Origin: Sarcocystis neurona
Taxonomy: Eukaryota; Apicomplexa; Conoidasida; Eucoccidiorida; Sarcocystidae
Direction of reading: 5' to 3'
NCBI GenBank assembly: GCA_000727475.1
Contig: KL647292.1
Span: forward strand, 2,197,186-2,261,185
DNA length: 64,000 nucleotides
Shown: positions 50,967-63,000 of the stretch, piece by piece
Layout: each line of letters opens with the position of its first letter
How positions within the stretch are numbered: the stretch's first letter is position 1
Position numbers and translations under genes: made by a program
Notes under the pieces: generated by a model
The model's database searches: none
The model's input: the letters and a program-made list of their open reading frames with translations, nothing else
What the model was told of the DNA's origin: nothing

Positions 50967-53044
50967 ATGGCCCCCTTCCACCAGCCCGCTGCTCTCGACA
51001 TTCCTCGTGTATTGATAGACGAGGAGCTAGGTCTCTTGTGGGTCACGAAGTCCCACGTGCATCGCCCCGCTTCTGCGCCGCTGGTCTTGTGCGTTGTTGT
51101 GCTCTTGCTGGCTAGAAAGTGCTGCTGCTGCTGCTGCAGTCGTCACTCTTCGTTCACATGTCACTGAGTGCGCCTTCTACCGGTGCTGCCCCTACTTCGA
51201 AAGAGAGGGAAGTCCCGGAACGCGTTCTTGCTGCTGCACAAGCGTGCTGCTGGCTCTTCTAGACCCGCTTGTCATGGCAGCCCGAGCGTCACACACACAC
51301 GCGGGACCCGCAAGCCCGTACGCCTCTTCCCTCAGTCTCGCGGCCCCTTTTCGCTTAACGCTGGCTCAGACGAAGAGGGGGCGGGGAAGCACTTACGTGG
51401 TGCTCGTGCCGCTCGTGGAGGGCGCCTCGCTGCTCCTGCTGCCCGCTAATATAACACTGCTGCTGCGTCTTCGACTGCTGCTGCGTCTTCGGCTGCTGCT
51501 GCTGTTGCGCCTCTGTTGTGCGTAGTAGCGACGCTGTCTCCGCGGCTGTCACCAGGGGCTGGCTGCTGCGAGGTCTGCTGCTGCTAGGTCTGCTGCTGCT
51601 AAGGCTTTAGCATGTGCAACAGGGACGCTGTGTGCAACCGGCGTGGCTGGTAAAAACTCAAGAGACCTTCGCCTTCGCGCGCCGCTTCGAGGCATGGTAG
51701 AATTACTGCAGCACACGTGCGTCTATGGCGACGGTGCAGAGGGCTACACGCCGCTCCCGCTGCTGCTGCTTCTGGAGCAGCGCCCTGCTGCTGACGTTGT
51801 GGCTGGCTGCCTTTTGCCGAGCTCCTCATCTGGGAGACATGGATGGCGGCGACCGTACGCTCCTGCGCTCCTGCTGTCAAGAAGAGCATTCTCGGGACTG
51901 CGGCGCTGCTGCTCCCCGCCCGCTGCACCTGCTCGGCTGTCGTCTGTTGTTTTTGCTGCCGCTCGGGTAAGCTGCGTTCGCCGATGCGACTGCTACTGTC
52001 TCTCTGCCTTCTCTGGCTGCAACTGCTTTTGCTTTCTCTGCTGCTTTTAGAAGAAGAAGGATCAGCTGTTGCTCTTACTGGTGCTGCTGCTGCTACGGCT
52101 TCTTCCTACTGTCGCGCAGCTGCCGTAGTCGCTCCCGCGTCTGCCGCGCGACTAACTGCTGCTGCGCTGCCGTCGCTTCTGCTGCCGGTACCCCGGTGCA
52201 GCAAATGAACTTCTCCCGTCCTGGTGGCCCCGCTCCATTGTCCCAAAGTCTCTAGTGGTCTTACTTTTCCCTTCCCTTCATATATTCACTTCTGTCGGCC
52301 ACTGGCTCAGGTTCTGCTCCGGACTAGCAGACACATACAAGGACGACCCCTACCGCACGCCGTTTGTGTGCGTGCCGCATGCAGTGCCTCACACTTCCTC
52401 TGCTGCGCCGTCAAATTTTTCTCAAGACATTCGACCCTGGTAAACAAAATTTCACGGTGAAACTCATATACGACACAAAGACAAACGGCTGAATCTCCTC
52501 CCTGTGGAAACTCTGTGGACGTTCCTTCCCGTGAAGCAGCTGTGTGCATGTAGACAGCAGTAGACAGTACGGAAGGCGGTCCTGCCCGGCTGTGTATTAC
52601 ACATTATTCCCCTGCGTAATCCGAGAATCTCCTTCTCGGTCTTACATCGGGTCTCACGGGTAAAACGCGGTGTCGTGTACGTTCGTTTTTTTTTCTGCGT
52701 ACCTCTCTCGCCCAGTTGTAGCCTCTCTTATATTTGCATGTATTTGCGACCTCCGCTGCGGAGCTCCTCATGCGCGGTAGCTTTATCTGTGAGCAGCAGA
52801 CGACTCCTTCACAAATAGCCGGGCAGCAACATACCCCGTCTACGCATTCGTTTTACACAGATCGTGGTGCCCCTTTGACTTTTGTCGCCCCGGGTGTACC
52901 AACACATGTGTGTGTGTGCATCTGCTCGCATGCAAACTTCCTCTGTGAATAGGTGGGATTTCCTCTTAATAATTCTTGTCTCTCTCTGCACAGGACCTCT
53001 CTCTACAAATATTCTCACTCGTCTTCCTGGGTGCTTCTCTGTAG
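50967..53044 (+). other. candidate exons of an unresolved plus-strand gene
   Basis: Several short stretches look like exons. At 50967 an ATG opens LDIPRVLIDEELGLLWVTKSH. At 51361, after the acceptor ACGCTGGCTCAG, comes TKRGRGSTYVVLVPLVEG. At 51645-51760 there is RLRAPLRGMVELLQHTCVYG. At 52311-52439 (acceptor GGCCACTGGCTCAG, donor CCTG|GTAAAC) there is GLADTYKDDPYRTPFVCVP. At 52994-53044, after a pyrimidine tract and CACAG, a short frame DLSLQIFSLVFLGASL ends in TAG and could be a hydrophobic C-terminus or GPI-type signal. Phases do not all chain, so the structure and even the number of genes are unknown. The CTG-rich sequence between them is intron-like. Confidence 0.25.
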
Positions 53045-53224
53045 ATATATATATATACATAGGAGTGGGAGTCACCTACGGCGACGTTAGCCGCGCATCC
53101 AGATACAACATGTACAGGCGCAGAGATATACAAAGTAGGCATACATCCACAAAGTTATAACGTCTGGAAGGAGCTTTTGGGACATCTCTGCGGCCAGTTT
53201 TTGGCTGCAGCACAGAGACTTCCT

Positions 53225-54534
53225 TCAAGGCCATAACCAGACAGCGTCTTTCTGCGAGCTGTCCACCACGTCCAGCTGCTGCCTTTCTTTCGTATAATTA
53301 TCAGGCTTCACGTCACTTTTTCCGCTGCTGCAGCGGCAGCGAGGAACCACCGGCTCCTTTACTGCTGCTGCAGTGCTCTTGCGAGCGGCTGCCTTTTTGT
53401 TTTGCGAATTCGGGAAGGAATCCAGCTGCGTCAGCTCCGGCGGACACCGCCCACGGCTGACACCGACTCCACCTGCTGCTGTAGCTTTCCACTGATGCTG
53501 CACCGTCTCAGCGCTGCTGCTGTTGTTCCCCAGCTCCACGCGCGCTGTTGCAGGTCTCTCTGCCACTGCGGGTCCCAGTTCTGCCTAAGAACACCTCGCC
53601 CTGCTGTTCCGCGCAGCTGCGGAGAGCGGCACATTGCCTGTGTCGCCTCAGCAATATCAGCAACGGCTGGGCAGACCCAACAGCGGCTTCACTGCAGCGG
53701 CAATAACAGCACCTCCTGGGATTCGTACACACAGGAATTTCAGCAGCAACAGCAACGCCGGCTGGAGCAGACCCTGCAGTAGCGACGGTTCGCTTGGGCA
53801 TGCCGGCGGCTGAGAAGGGGACCACGGCTCTCCTTGCAGAAAGAGTGACAGCAGCACCACATGCGGGGAAGTCAACAGAGCCAGCTGCAGGCCAGTCTTT
53901 TTTCTTCGTGGTGGACCGGCTTCTTGTACCTTTGCTCTGTACATCTCTCATTATAGAAGAGGCAGCTGCTTTCGTCAGTATATGCGCCTGTGCCTGTGTG
54001 TCCACGCCCGCTGCTGCCGCGCGTTGTCGTCGACTAGGCGACAGTGTCCAGCTTCTTCTCTCTGACGCTGGGACTGGGGCAACGCCAACAGCAGGAGCAG
54101 CAGCGAGGAAGCTGCTGTATTCGCCTGAGTTCCAGCGGCGGCAGCAGCAGGGGCCACAGCGTCGCATCAGCTGCAACAGCAGCGAGAGCGAAAGGAACTG
54201 CAGCAGCAGTGTCAGCTGGACGGCCGCCGCCGCATCTTACGGGGGAGCAGCAGAAGAAGCAGCAAGCAGGAATCCACCAGCAGCACTGCGGCTGCAGTCT
54301 ACCAGAACTCCCGTCTTTTCGAACAGATGCTACGCTGCTCCCCTGCAGTTTTTTCTGCAGCAGGGGTCGCCGGAAGCACTGGTGAGCGAGGATGACAGCA
54401 ACAGCACATACATCAGCCGAGGTTCCTGCAGCAGCAATAGCAGCATTCGCGTGAACCGGACTCCCCGTCGCGACAGGAGGACGACTTCCTAGCGCCGCGC
54501 TGCAGCGCCGACCGTCTGTTGCAGAGAGCAGCAA
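53225..54534. other. CAG-rich block with opposing ORFs, strand unresolved
   Basis: A plus-strand frame (53794-54492, 232 codons) reads DSVQLLLSDAGTGATPTAGA and LQFFLQQGSPEALVSEDD. Overlapping minus-strand frames (53508-54176 and 53225-53566) read SKGTRSRSTTKKKDWPAAGS and SSGKSDVKPDNYTKERQQLD. Each has some non-repetitive, coding-like text, but in CAG-rich DNA open frames occur on both strands. A real exon is likely somewhere here, but I cannot say which strand. It ends about 400 bp upstream of the R-SNARE start. Confidence 0.25.
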
Positions 54535-54931
54535 CTCGCGTAGTTCCGTTTCTTCAACACGACCACCGGCTGCAGTCCCGCTGCCTGCTGCAGCTGTATC
54601 TGTTGTGCAGCTCCCGCAGCAGCGTTGTCGCCTGCTGTAGCAGCAGAAACGCCGTCACCCGCTGCTTCAGCAGCAGAAGCAGCTGCCGTCATCTGGAGGC
54701 GACCGCAGCAGCCCAGACGCGTGATCCCCGGTGCGCGCCAGACAAAACAACGCGCAGCAGCTGCTAGACCCGGGGCGGCGGCAGGGTCTCAAAGTACCCA
54801 GCAGCACCAGGTTCGAGACAGCGCACACGCGCGTCTCGCCGCTGCGCAGGCGCAGCAGCCGCAGCGGGGGAGCAGCCGCCGCAGCGGGGAAGCAGCGGCG
54901 CAGCAGAAGCAGAAGGACGTGTCGCAGCACC

Positions 54932-57038
54932 ATGTGGGGAGGCGGCGCAGGTTTTCCGCCTGCAGCAGGCGCAGGTGTGGAGGACCGTCTTCCGTCGGCA
55001 ACTACAGCAGGAGAAGACATACGACTAAGTCCCCTCGGGCAGAGCGGCGCCGCTGCTGCTACTTCCGGCGACGCACCACCTGACCGTCCTGCTGCCGATG
55101 CTGCTGCTACGCTCGGGGCCCCTGCGTTCTCCTTGCCTCTCCACTACGCCTGCTTCAGTCGTGGCAGCTATCTGCAGGCCGAATTTACTGCGGTTAACGA
55201 GGGAGAGGAGGAAGTGCTTAGCGCCGTCTCTAGGTCAGACACGCCTCTTGTTGCTGCTTCTGTTCTTCAACTTCCCTCCCCCGCATGCATGTGTGTAATG
55301 TACGTCCCTTCGTATCTGTCTGTCTGTGGTCATGCACTTGTATCTGTGTGTGTGTCTCTCATAATATATGTATGTGTATGCATTGTGCCTGAAAATCAGA
55401 TGCCTCGTTCAGAAGGCTAAGCTAGTAGTCCTGGATCCTCTGCATTTGTCCGTACACACAAACACACGGTTTTAGCTGTACACATATATATATATATATA
55501 TATGTAGCTTTGTACGCCGTATACGTGAGGGACAGAGGCGCGGATAAAGAAGATGAGACAGTCCTGGGTCTTCTGCATCTGCCCACTTCCACAAATCCAC
55601 ACAGATACACACCCTTTATATATGTATATATGTAAATACACATACGCACATATATGTATCTGTGAAAATACGTACATATATATATGTCTTTGTAGGCGTT
55701 TTATGTGAGGAAGAGAGGCGTACTTCAACCGGATGAAGAAGACTTTTGACTCTTTTGCGTTCTTTTGATTTGGCAGTCTCCCTTAGACATACGTCCTGGG
55801 ACTGACCGACTGTTCATTTGTTCGTCTATACACATTCCCGGAAACGTTTCGGCTCTTCCCATTTATCGTTTTTCTCCATTTCGAGGGCTGTCTATCTACG
55901 AGCGCAGAAGGTCCTCGCTGCCCCCTATTTGTGGTGCTCCCCGGTGTACTGGGCTGTGACAGGCATGTGAGGAGGAGGGCAGGGTAGAACAGCACAATTT
56001 CGTGCATCTGCTGCTTCTAGAATAGCACCAACTACCTTCTCCGTTACTTCTGCGAATTCTACTTCACTTCCTTCGACTCTCCCAACAGGAAATCTACACA
56101 TGACCTACACCACCGCTGGAGACGCTCGCTGCGTCGGTAATCGACTGTACGTAGACATCATAGATGTCTATCTGCCCAGGAGATGGAAAAGACTCTTCGC
56201 TCCATATATATATATCTACGTCCAAGTATATATATCCATCTTCTTCTCTTTTCTTCTCTCTCTTCCTCCATATATATATATATATATNNNNNNNNNNNNN
56301 NNNNNNNNNNNNNNNNNNNNNNNNNNNNNNNNNNNNNNNNNNNNNNNNNNNNNNNNNNNNNNNNNNNNNNNNNNNNNNNNNNNNNNNNNNNNNNNNNNNN
56401 NNNNNNNNNNNNNNNNNNNNNNNNNNNNNNNNNNNNNNNNNNNNNNNNNNNNNNNNNNNNNNNNNNNNNNNNNNNNNNNNNNNNNNNNNNNNNNNNNNNN
56501 NNNNNNNNNNNNNNNNNNNNNNNNNNNNNNNNNNNNNNNNNNNNNNNNNNNNNNNNNNNNNNNNNNNNNNNNNNNNNNNNNNNNNNNNNNNNNNNNNNNN
56601 NNNNNNNNNNNNNNNNNNNNNNNNNNNNNNNNNNNNNNNNNNNNNNNNNNNNNNNNNNNNNNNNNNNNNNNNNNNNNNNNNNNNNNNNNNNNNNNNNNNN
56701 NNNNNNNNNNNNNNNNNNNNNNNNNNNNNNNNNNNNNNNNNNNNNNNNNNNNNNNNNNNNNNNNNNNNNNNNNNNNNNNNNNNNNNNNNNNNNNNNNNNN
56801 NNNNNNNNNNNNNNNNNNNNNNNNNNNNNNNNNNNNNNNNNNNNNNNNNNNNNNNNNNNNNNNNNNNNNNNNNNNNNNNNNNNNNNNNNNNNNNNNNNNN
56901 NNNNNNNNNNNNNNNNNNNNNNNNNNNNNNNNNNNNNNNNNNNNNNNNNNNNNNNNNNNNNNNNNNNNNNNNNNNNNNNNNNNNNNNNNNNNNNNNNNNN
57001 NNNNNNNNNNNNNNNNNNNNNNNNNNNNNNNNNNNNNN

Positions 57039-57075
<37 letters not shown>

Positions 57076-60000
57076 AGCTGTCTCCGTGTGCAGGGTAGGG
57101 GGGGGGAAGTGTCTATGCATGCAGGGGTTTGTTTCGGAGGCAGTATGGACGTATGTGTGTCGTTTCCGTGTCTCCCGTCGGTCTTGGCAGGTGTGCGTGC
57201 GTCTCCGTTGCTCTTCCCGTGTGGAGACACGAAGAGGAGACGCGACATTTCTGTGGAGAAGCTGCGCTGCTGCTGCTGCTGCAGGAAGGCACTGCTGCGA
57301 CTGCCAAGGACGCCAGGGCGGAGAAGCTACGTGTTCGACTCACGCCTATTTAGTTTTGTGAGTAGGCGCTCGTGCGGGTCTTCTCCCCAGGGAAGCCGCA
57401 GCTATCGGCACCGACTTCTTGGCTTTTCATCAAGTAGACACGTGTCTGCTTCTACGGGCATATTAAACTTCTACATCCGTTGGTGTTCGCCTCCTTTCTT
57501 CCGTAGATTTGTTTTTTCGTCTCCACCTGTGAACGCGCCGCCGTCAGGTGGACGGTGTGGGTTTCTCCGCTTTCTCTTGAGGAGCGATGTCTATATCTAT
57601 ACACACTTATATATATATGTATGTGTGAGTAGCGCAGGTGGTACACAGATATATGTATACGCCTACGTAATATATATTCATCTATTTATCTATATATCTA
57701 GTTTATGTACATATATGTAGCGTAGGCGCCTATATATAGATATGTGTACATACAGTATGTATATATCTGTATATATTATATGTATATATGTCATTGTAGT
57801 GTAGGTGATAGAGAAATATATGTGTATCTGCACATTATATATGTATATATCTGTATGTTATATATATGTAGATATATACATATACGTAGCGTAGGTGATA
57901 TACAGATACATGTGTGTGTGTGTACATAATATATGTATATGTATACAAATGTATATATATGGGATGATGACCTCCCCATGAATGGCTGCTCGGTGCTGGA
58001 TCTATTTGTCTAGACGCATGCCGCATATGTCTGCATGTATATATATATATATGCATATATCTACGTGGTAAATATACTGGGCCTGACCTCCGTATGTAAT
58101 TTTGCGTGTATTTGTGTTGTAGTGAGGAACCCGCACAGCTGCTGCTAGGGCGCGAGCAGCTCTGCTGGAGTTTACATCTCCTTGCTGATAACTCTGTGGG
58201 ATGCTGCTGGACGCATGTGAGAAAGTTGCTGCTGGTGCGGAGCGGCTGCGTCGCTCTGTTTTGGTGCCTGAAAGCTGCTCTGCCATCGCTGCTGCTTCGG
58301 CAGTCGCGACGGCTTCTGGTCCTGCTGCTGCTGCTGCTTCAGCCTTGGCGATGAGCGCTGCTGCTCCTGCGGCCTCTACCACAGCCCCTGTCGCTGCTCC
58401 GCTGCTCCTCGTCTGCTGCTTCCCTTCCAGCAGCTGCCGCTGCTTGGAGGCTCTTGCTGCACTTGGTCTTCTTGTATTTGCGGCTGCAGGTTACGCTGCT
58501 GCTGCTGCTGCTGCTCTTTTGCTGCTTCTGCACCTGCTGCACGCCTACCGGTGCTACGCTCGCCGCTGCGGCTGCTTCTTCTCCGCCTCCTTTTGCTGGC
58601 CCACTGCGAGTCCTGTTGCTGCTACCGCTGTTTGACTTGCTCTTCGGGTGCTGCTGCCGATGCCGGCTTCGCTGCTTTACTTCTCCCTCTCCCGCTGCCG
58701 TAGCTCTTCACCGCGTTCTGCAGTTGGTCGTGTCCATCCGAGGGGCCGCTCTGCTGCTGCGTAAACGGCGTGCTGGGTCTGCTGCCGTTGCTGCAGTTTC
58801 CTCTGCAGACTTGCTAGTGCCCCAAGCCCTGTCGCTGTTTCTCAGCAGCTGCTGCCTCTTGAACTTGCTCCCTCGTTCGTTGGCATTGTCGCAACCGCTG
58901 TCTGCTGCTCGCACCTGCGGCCACTTCTTCTTTCTGCTGCTGCTGCTAGCGGCAGCCACTTCTTCCTTCTGCTGCTGCTGGTAGCTGCAGCCACGTCTTC
59001 CTTCTGCCGCTGCTGGTTCCTGCAGCCACGTCTTCCTTCTGCTGCCGCTCGTAGATGCAGCCACACGTCTTCTCGCGCTGCCAAGCTGTCCACGTGCGCT
59101 GCTTTTGCTGCTCATCTCTTTGCTAAGCGCTTACCACGCTTCGGCTGCTGGTGACGCGCGGGGCTTTGCTGCTGCTGATGCTGTGACTTCCCGACGGCGC
59201 TGAATACGTGTACGTCCGTCCCCCGGCGTGCTGCAGGTGCTGTGGCTTTGGCTTTCTGTCCGCGATTGTTGCTGCTGTTGGTACTGTTTACGACCGTCAC
59301 TGTTGCTGTTGCTGGCGGAGGTCTTCTGCGTGCGTTGCAGCTGCCTTCTGGAGAGTCACCGGTGTTGCTGCTTGAGTTATTGGGAGTATCTGGCGGTGCG
59401 CTTCCTAGAGCCGCTGTAGTAGTGGGGCGTTGCTGCTGCGTGTGCTGCTGCTGCCTTTGAGTCGACTGCTGCTCCTGTGTTGCTGCTGCCTGCCCGAGCG
59501 CTGCCTTCCCGGCTGCTGTTGCTGCTGCTGCTACTGGCCTTCGGCTTGCTGGTGCTGCTCACGTGGCCGCAGCTCTTCGTAATGCCGTTGTACCTGTTGC
59601 TGTTGTCCCTGTTGCTGCTGTTTCAGTATGTAGGGGACGAAGGGGAAACATTTCTGTGCGTGACCAGTGAACACGTCCCTGCCGACCTCCCGTGGAATTT
59701 TCTCGTACGTCCCCTGCCGCCTACGGAGAACAGCAAGGGGAACCGTAGCAGTTGCAGCAGCAGCATTGAACGTCGGTCTGTACGACGACGGAGCAGCAGC
59801 AGCGGCAAGGCGCCCGCCGCATTCACACAGGCGCAACAGCAGCAATAACAACGCGGCAGCAGCAGCAACACAGAAGGAACAGACCTAGTGCAGCAGGAAC
59901 TGCTGTGCAGTAGCAGCAACAGCCACTTCCAAAGTCCCCCGGCAGTCACCACCGCAGTGTAGCTCCAGAAAACCAACAGCAGCAGCAGCTGCCCAGAACG

Positions 60001-63000
60001 CCAGGAAGAGCAGCACCTGCCGGGGGACCGCCAGAAAAGCAGAGGCAGCGACGGCAGCATGCGGCGACCGCGATGTAGCAGTCGTCCAGCAAGAACCTGG
60101 AGCAGCGCACCGCTTCAAAGACCCCAGCAATAGCAGCAGTAGCAGGCAGAGGACTTCTCAGAAACAACAGCAGCAGGCAGACGATGGCGACAGCACGACG
60201 AGACGAGCAACACCCACCCGATTACCCCCCGGCTGGCCGCGGTAGCAGCAGCAGCAGGACAGTCACTTAAGAGACAAGAGCGATGCAGCAGCAGCAGCAG
60301 CTAAAGTGAAAGCGTCGGCGCATCTCAACGTCCAGCGGGATGGTCGTACCAGCGGATGATAAAGCAGCGGCAATGTGAAAGACGACCATGCTGCTGTTGC
60401 TGCCTTTTTAGTAACTTCTTCTTGTACAGCGAGGGAGCCTATTCTTCTCTAAACGAGTGTTGTACACCTGTCTTTCTCTCTCTCTCTCTGTGTCCCCTTC
60501 TCTGTCGACCCACATATATATATACATATATATGTGTATGTGTACGTGCGTGTATTCACGGGAATTCTGAGGAAGTAGTGCGTTCTGCGATGCAGGCGTC
60601 GTCCGTCTCGCATTCTTCCATCTTTCTCTCTTTGGTTCTACGTGCGTTTATGTATGAATAGATTTGCGTTGTTGATTTTCTTATGAAGGCGGACACGCCT
60701 AAGCAACTCGTGTGTTTGTCCGCGGTGCAGGCAGACTTGCGGAAGGAATATCGGAAGCAGATGGAACTCGCCGTCCCCGGCAGCGGCCCGCGCAATTTTC
60801 AAGGAGAAATGCTGCGCGCCCTCGTTCGTCTAGTGGTAAGAGTCTCAGTGTCACGAGCGGCAGGAACCGTCGCGAGTGCAGCAGCGGCAGCAACAGCAGC
60901 ATGAGCAGAGGAAGGGGTCACAGTCACTGCAGGTGCAAAAACAGGGAAGCAGCAGCACCAAGACCAGCAGCAGCAGCACGACGAGGAGCAGCAAGAGGAG
61001 GAGGAGCATCAAGACAGGAGGGGCGGTTGCGGCGAGAGCCATAGCAGCAGGAGCGGCAGGGCGTGTAGCTGCGGCAGGTGGTGCTACCACAAGAGAAGCA
61101 AACGCGCGCAGACGCGACCACAGCAGGTGCTTCACCACTTCCATTGACGGCAGCAACAACAGCAGCGAGAAGCAGATCAGCGGCAACAGCAGTTGCGTGT
61201 CTTAGCCTTGCGTGGTCTATCGCCTATTTTAGCAGCTATATTGCGTGTTGTCGAATTTCTGCTCCTTCACGTTCTGCAGTAATGTTCCACACTCCAACTG
61301 CGGCGGTAGGAGACTGCTGGTAAGGTCGCATGCAGCGACTCACGAATTAACGCAGGGGCGCAGCGCTTGGACAGCCGCGGCGACGTATGTGGTGCAGCTG
61401 CTTGTGTACGAGTCCACGTCGGCAGATGTAGGCGTGTCTCTTATCTTCTCCGTTCGGCCGCTGCGCCAGCAATGTTGCTGCTGGTGTTGTTGCGACAGGC
61501 TACTCTGCAGCTCGAGAGAGTGTGAGTAAAGTATGTGGCCTGTTGCACAACTGCTACTGCAGACGTGGTCCCACGGCCGCAGGAATGTATGTGTCATAGC
61601 GGATGTAGACTTATCTTGCGTGCTGTCCCGCTGGAGCAGCCACCCTTCCTACTCTTTCTCCTGTTGCTGCTGCTGCAGCAGCACCTCGGGCTGCTGTTGT
61701 TGATGCTGGTGCTCCTGCTCCTGCTGCTGCTGCTGCAGATGTAGGTGGAACTGCTGGTCGTGCCGCTGCTGTTGCTGGTGCAGCCGCTGTTGCTGGTGCT
61801 GGTGGTGCTGGTGGAGCTGCTGTTGTTGGTGCTGCTGCTGCTGGTGGAGCTGCTACTGGTGGCGCTGCTGTTGCTGGTGATGCTGCTGCTGCAGCACCCG
61901 TGGCTGTCACTGCTGCTGCAATCATGGATGGTACTGCTGCTGGGGTGCTGCTTCTACTGCAGCCTTAGCTGGTCCTGCTGGTTCTGGTGCTGCTGATGCT
62001 GCTGCAGCACCCCTCGCTACTACTGCTGATATCGCTGCTGTGTGTCTACACGTAGGACGTGTATAACCGCGGGAAAGGTGGCGGCATGCAGCAGGTGGCC
62101 CGCGTTGAAAAGGAGCTTGAGGCTGTCACAGAGATTGTCAAGGAGAATATCGGTACGTTTTTGTTGCTGCAGCTCTTTGCTGCCGCCGGTGCTCCCGCGT
62201 TCTTCACTGCTCTACCATCAACGGGCAGGAGCGACGCGAGAAAGCGGCGACGGTTGCTGCTGCTGCTGCTTGGGCGACTCTCAGCGGAAGCAGACAAACG
62301 TGCTGCTGCCGGTGCTGACTCTCCTGCTGTCGCGGTGAAGCGTTGAGGCCGCGTTGCCTTGTCTGACTGATGGCAGCAGCGACCCAGCAGAGGATCGCGC
62401 GCCTGGCAGCAGCACACTAACGCAGCAGCTGGCGCGCGTTGCAGCAGAGAACAGCAAAGACAGGAGGGAGTCTCCTCTGTGTGGGTTCTATGTCCTGTCT
62501 GTAGTCTGCTGCTGCTGCTGCTTCTTCTCTGCATGCGCGGGCGTGGCTGCAGATAAAGTTTTGGAGCGCGGAGAGCAGATCGAGTCCCTCGTAGGAAAGA
62601 CCAGCAGCCTTGCTGACTCCGTAAGCGCTCGGGGCTCGCCACCCCACGTACCTGCGAGCCCACCTGAACTGGTCCCACACAAGACGCTGTGCCGGCATAA
62701 ATTTGACAAGTTCTGGACTTCGTACAGATCCGCATCTCATGCGTATGTATATCTACATATGGTTGCTGGTGTACATACGCGTACAGTATAAATCTATGCG
62801 TTTCCGCCTCATTCTTTGCTGCACTTTCATGCGAGAATGAAGTGTTGAATCACAGCTGTAACTGCCCCTGGCTGGCGAGGCGTAGAAGAATTTTTGTGCG
62901 GGATGCTGGTGCCGCTGTTTTTCCCCGGTCGCGCTTCTGTTGCTCGTCTGCTCTTCTTGTCGTATCGCTGCGGTTGCTGCTGCGGCTGCTGTTGCTGCTG

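Noticed and set aside
56094..57720. ORFs of 320-518 codons spanning 56.1-57.7 kb
   Set aside because: They are mostly unknown residues translated from the N gap; open only because N has no stops.
58201..59115. ORFs on both strands between 58.2 and 59.1 kb (up to 176 codons)
   Set aside because: They lie within intron 2 of the R-SNARE gene, are CTG-repeat driven and include the 35-bp minisatellite.
61611..61996. Ala/Pro/Thr minus ORF and Leu/Val plus ORF
   Set aside because: Repeat translation inside R-SNARE intron 4.
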